NCBI GenBank assembly: GCA_020718925.1
Contig: DYRC01000181.1
Location: 1-8,248, forward strand
Length of the DNA stretch: 8,248 nt
Source of the DNA: Desulfonema limicola
GTDB lineage: Bacteria; Desulfobacterota; Desulfobacteria; Desulfobacterales; DYRC01
Direction: 5' to 3'
The notes under the pieces were generated by a model. It searched no databases, was not told where the DNA came from, and saw only the letters and a program-made list of their open reading frames with translations. Shown one piece after another: positions 6,115 to 8,248 of this stretch. The position numbers and the translations under genes are program-made. The stretch's first letter is position 1; each line of letters starts with the position of its first letter.

Positions 6115-7746
6115 ATGGCTGCAAAAATGATTGTCTATGGAAGTGACGCCAGAGAACTGATGCTCAAAGGCGTCAACACGCTGGCAGATGCTGTGAAAGT
6201 TACGCTGGGACCCAAAGGCAGAAATGCTGTTTTGGACAGATCCTTCGGCGCACCGTCTGTTACCAAAGATGGCGTAACCGTTGCCAAAGAAATCGAACTT
6301 TCGGATAAGTTTGAAAACATGGGCGCCCAGATGGTTAAATCCGTTGCCAGCAAAACCAGCGATACTGCCGGAGACGGCACGACAACTGCGACTGTTTTGG
6401 CACAGGCAATTTACCGCGAAGGTCAGAAACTTGTGGCTGCGGGCATGAATCCCATGGCTCTCAAACGCGGTATTGACAAGGGCGTGGACGCGGTGGTGGC
6501 GGAATTGAAAAAAATTTCCAAACCCATCCGAAATAAAACTGAAATCGCTCAGGTCGGCATGATTTCCGCCAACAATGATTCGCAGATCGGTACGCTGATT
6601 TCCGATGCTATGGACAAAGTGGGCAAAGAAGGCGTTATCACGGTCGAAGAAGCAAAGAGCATGGAGACCGCTCTGAGTTTCGTAGAAGGCATGGAGTTTG
6701 ATCGCGGCTATATTTCCCCTCATTTTGTTACCAATTTTGAGAAAATGGAAGCGGTGTTGGAAGACCCATATATCCTGATTTATGATAAAAAAATCAGCAG
6801 CATAAAGGATATGATTCCGCTGCTTGAAGGCATTGCGAAATCCGGCAAGCCGCTTCTGATGATTGCCGAAGACGTGGAAGGCGAATCGCTTGCCATGCTG
6901 GTGCTGAACAAGCTGCGCGGAACCCTCAAAGGCGCGGCAGTCAAAGCTCCGGGATTCGGGGATCGGCGCAAAGCCATGCTTGAAGATATTGCGATTCTGA
7001 CCGGCGGGCAGTTGGTTTCGGAAGAAATCGGCGTCAAACTTGAAAAAGTTACGCTCAATGATCTCGGAAGATGCAAAGTCGTTAAAATCACCAAAGACAA
7101 CACCACGATTGTTGACGGCGCAGGAAAGAAAGAGGCGATTGATGCCCGTATACGCCAGATTCGCTCTCAGATTGAAGAAAACACCTCAGATTATGATCGG
7201 GAAAAACTTCAGGAACGTTTGGCAAAAATGACCGGCGGCGTTGCGGTTATCAGTATCGGCGCGGCAACTGAAATCGAAATGAAAGAAAAGAAAGCCCGCG
7301 TGGAAGACGCGCTTCATGCCACGCGTGCGGCAGTTGAAGAAGGCGTTGTTCCCGGCGGCGGCGTGGCTCTGGTGCGCTGCATCAAAGCGATAGACAGCGT
7401 AACGGTGCAGGGTGAGGAAAGAGATGGCATTGCCATTCTGAAGCGGGCAATTCAGGAACCTCTGCGTCAGATTGCCCGGAATGCGGGCGAAGAAGGCTCT
7501 GTGGTGCTGAATGCGGTTTTGGGAGGCAAGGATGATTTCGGATTCAACGCCGCAACCATGACTTACGAAAATCTGATTCAATCCGGCGTGATTGATCCGA
7601 CCAAGGTGGTTCGGTTCGCGCTTCAGAATGCGGCATCTGTGGCAGGATTGATGATCACCACCGAAGCCATGATTGCAGACAAACCCAAGAAAGACAAATC
7701 CAAAGGCGGTATGACCGGCGGCGGTATGGACGAAGATATGTATTAA
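6115..7746 (+). CDS. groEL: Chaperonin GroEL (Hsp60)
   Basis: A complete 543-residue group I chaperonin that folds proteins in a double heptameric ring with ATP and GroES. The ATPase residues are all present at E. coli positions: Asp52 (TKDG), Asp87 (GDGTTT) and Asp398 (VEDALHATRAAVEEG). VVPGGG follows at about 411. The apical domain is about residues 191-375 and includes AEDVEG and KAPGFGDRRKAML. Tyr199 and Phe204 of the substrate/GroES-binding face are kept, but position 203 is His (Tyr in E. coli) and position 208 is Phe (Pro in E. coli). The C-terminus, GGMTGGGMDEDMY, is a shortened Gly-Met tail ending in acidic residues and Tyr. GGGAG at 6098-6102 lies 12 bases before the ATG. Only this chaperonin copy is in the window; whether the genome has others is unknown. 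Confidence 0.98.
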   Translation: MAAKMIVYGSDARELMLKGVNTLADAVKVTLGPKGRNAVLDRSFGAPSVTKDGVTVAKEIELSDKFENMGAQMVKSVASKTSDTAGDGTTTATVLAQAIYREGQKLVAAGMNPMALKRGIDKGVDAVVAELKKISKPIRNKTEIAQVGMISANNDSQIGTLISDAMDKVGKEGVITVEEAKSMETALSFVEGMEFDRGYISPHFVTNFEKMEAVLEDPYILIYDKKISSIKDMIPLLEGIAKSGKPLLMIAEDVEGESLAMLVLNKLRGTLKGAAVKAPGFGDRRKAMLEDIAILTGGQLVSEEIGVKLEKVTLNDLGRCKVVKITKDNTTIVDGAGKKEAIDARIRQIRSQIEENTSDYDREKLQERLAKMTGGVAVISIGAATEIEMKEKKARVEDALHATRAAVEEGVVPGGGVALVRCIKAIDSVTVQGEERDGIAILKRAIQEPLRQIARNAGEEGSVVLNAVLGGKDDFGFNAATMTYENLIQSGVIDPTKVVRFALQNAASVAGLMITTEAMIADKPKKDKSKGGMTGGGMDEDMY

Positions 7747-7753
7747 AAAACAT

Positions 7754-7778
7754 AAGGGCGGCAGTGCTATGCGCCCTT
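7754..7778 (+). terminator. Hairpin just after groEL
   Basis: AAGGGCG (7754-7760) pairs with CGCCCTT (7772-7778) over an 11-base loop. CA/TG inside the loop can extend the stem past one bulged G. It begins 7 bases after the groEL stop. No T-run follows, so it may protect the message or slow the polymerase before the stronger hairpin downstream. Confidence 0.4.
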
Positions 7779-7784
7779 GCTGAA

Positions 7785-7816
7785 AACAGCCCGCAGGCAT
7801 GAACCTGCGGGCTGTT
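7785..7816. terminator. Strong bidirectional hairpin between groEL and the dockerin fragment
   Basis: AACAGCCCGCAGG (7785-7797) and CCTGCGGGCTGTT (7804-7816) form a perfect 13-base-pair stem with a 6-base loop. On the plus strand only TTGATTGT follows. On the minus strand the stem ends in GTTTTC. It probably serves the convergent groEL transcript and the minus-strand transcript through the dockerin fragment. Confidence 0.65.
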
Positions 7817-7820
7817 GATT

Positions 7821-7861
7821 GTCTGAACCGGGATTTTCAGGATTAAAAGATTGCCAAGATT
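7821..7861. repeat. Degenerate GATT-periodic dispersed repeat
   Basis: GTCTGAACCGGGATTTTCAG and the following bases carry GATT at 7832, 7841, 7849 and 7858, a spacing of 8-9 bases. This resembles a short intergenic repeat (GTCTGAACC, then GGATTTTCAGGATTAAAGGATT-like units) that I recall from many deltaproteobacterial and other environmental genomes. Only one copy is in the window, so repeat status is by resemblance. It overlaps the stop codon of the dockerin fragment. Confidence 0.4.
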
Positions 7862-8081
7862 ATCTCAACTCCGCCACTTTCTGCAAAATATAGCCCAGTT
7901 CCTCAAGACCGATTCTGTTATCGCCGTTCACGTCCGCATTCAGGTTGATGTTTGCGACCGGCATTCCGGCAAGAATCCGCAGCACGAGCATCGCATCATC
8001 CAGGCTGACGTTGCCGTCTCCGTTCACATCGCCGGGGATACAGGTTTCGGGTGTGCAGGGAATGGTGAAGCTGGGGTGCAA
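7860..8081 (-). CDS. Dockerin-domain fragment (C-terminus of a lost larger protein)
   Basis: The 73-codon frame encodes a complete type I-like dockerin module at its very C-terminus. Two EF-hand-like calcium loops are visible, DVNGDGNVSLDD and DVNGDNRIGLEE, with starts 32 residues apart. Each is followed by a helix (AMLVLRILAG and LGYILQKVA). Before them, CTPETCIPG looks like the end of a linker. Dockerins bind cohesin domains and usually sit at the end of large secreted proteins. Here the frame can only start at a TTG (8081), which follows an in-frame TAA directly and has no ribosome binding site or signal peptide. The sequence upstream (8085-8248, minus) is repeat-like and non-coding. The best reading is the surviving tail of a truncated gene; expression as a 73-residue protein is doubtful. 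Confidence 0.65.
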   Translation of the reverse strand: MHPSFTIPCTPETCIPGDVNGDGNVSLDDAMLVLRILAGMPVANINLNADVNGDNRIGLEELGYILQKVAELR

Positions 8082-8095
8082 TTAAAAGTGTTACG

Positions 8096-8152
8096 TCAGC
8101 ATATTTCAGTTTCCCGCATACGCCGGAATTACGTTATTCTGACATAAGCTGA
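8096..8152. repeat. Nested inverted repeat (REP- or MITE-like)
   Basis: Outer arms TCAGCATATTTCAG (8096-8109) and CTGACATAAGCTGA (8139-8152) are inverted copies with 12 of 14 positions matching. Inside, TTCCCGC (8111-8117) and GCCGGAA (8122-8128) form a second stem (6 of 7) around ATAC. The inner part followed by TTACG resembles the TTCCCGC-CGGGAATGACG type of dispersed palindromic repeat. It sits exactly where the dockerin gene loses its upstream part. Confidence 0.5.
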
Positions 8153-8229
8153 AACCCGATCAGGATTGAAACCTAACAGATTTAATTACACACTTTAAGT
8201 ACCCGATCATATATTTTTCGGCAATATTG

Positions 8230-8245
8230 CAGGGGTAAGCCCCTG
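8230..8245. repeat. GC-rich hairpin at the window edge
   Basis: CAGGGG (8230-8235) and CCCCTG (8240-8245) are perfect inverted copies around TAAG. The following TGTGC suggests the edge of a longer intergenic palindromic repeat that continues beyond the window. A terminator for a gene further right is an alternative, but no T-run is visible. Confidence 0.4.
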
Positions 8246-8248
8246 TGC

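Noticed and set aside
5779..6723. 314-codon minus-strand reading frame across groES and groEL
   Set aside because: It is an antisense shadow of two unmistakable chaperonin genes; its His/Phe/Ser-rich composition is typical of such shadows.
7186..7800. 204-codon minus-strand reading frame over the end of groEL
   Set aside because: Antisense to conserved GroEL sequence and crossing the terminator hairpin; no independent support.
7851..8147. 98-codon plus-strand frame opposite the dockerin
   Set aside because: Antisense to a module with two clear calcium-loop repeats; it has no motif of its own.
8158..8173. GATTGAAAC-like motif resembling the end of some CRISPR repeats
   Set aside because: Only one copy is present and no regularly spaced second repeat follows within the remaining 75 bases.

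Overview
The window most likely comes from a bacterial chromosome of a Gram-negative, deltaproteobacterial (Desulfobacterota) type. This is an inference from the gene content: a two-lobed periplasmic sensor, a long NfeD protease with a slipin partner, a periplasmic transglycosylase, a group I chaperonin operon, a dockerin module, and several degenerate dispersed repeats between the genes. No rRNA or tRNA gene and no CRISPR array was found, so the taxonomic guess stays soft.

Layout. Positions 1-1337 (minus) hold the open N-terminal 445 codons of an exported protein with two tandem bacterial solute-binding (Venus-flytrap) modules, the architecture of BvgS-type sensor kinases. It runs off the left edge. 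A 174-base divergent spacer separates it from a plus-strand block: a ClpP-class membrane serine protease of the long NfeD family (1512-2795), then its usual partner, a slipin/stomatin-like SPFH protein (2808-3575). After only 24 bases follows a UPF0175 antitoxin / DUF3368 PIN toxin pair (3600-4335), whose genes overlap by 8 bases. An exported soluble lytic transglycosylase (4443-5105) comes next.

Positions 5106-5805 carry no intact recognised gene but are not empty. They contain the wreck of a RecF/OLD-like ATPase gene (start at 5132, Walker A at 5247-5270, two frameshifts), which meets head-on a small minus-strand gene start with a strong ribosome binding site. They also contain a perfect 16-base palindrome and a roughly 117-base MITE-like element with inverted ends and a 9-base direct repeat on its flanks. 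A promoter-like sequence then leads into groES-groEL (5806-7746), a complete chaperonin operon with all three ATPase aspartates, followed by two hairpins. The right end (7820-8248) holds a degenerate GATT-periodic repeat, a minus-strand fragment encoding a complete dockerin module, a nested inverted repeat and a GC-rich hairpin cut by the window edge.

Functionally, the genes share an envelope and protein-quality theme: NfeD with slipin (membrane proteolysis and microdomains), transglycosylase (peptidoglycan), sensor (periplasmic ligand), and GroESL (cytoplasmic folding). I see no evidence that they form one system. The intergenic stretches at 5106-5805 and 7820-8248 look like sites of repeated insertion and deletion. 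I found no convincing new biological system. The most useful observations are the unreported-looking partial sensor gene, the decayed ATPase with its deletion junction, the MITE-like element, and the altered substrate-binding residues in GroEL.
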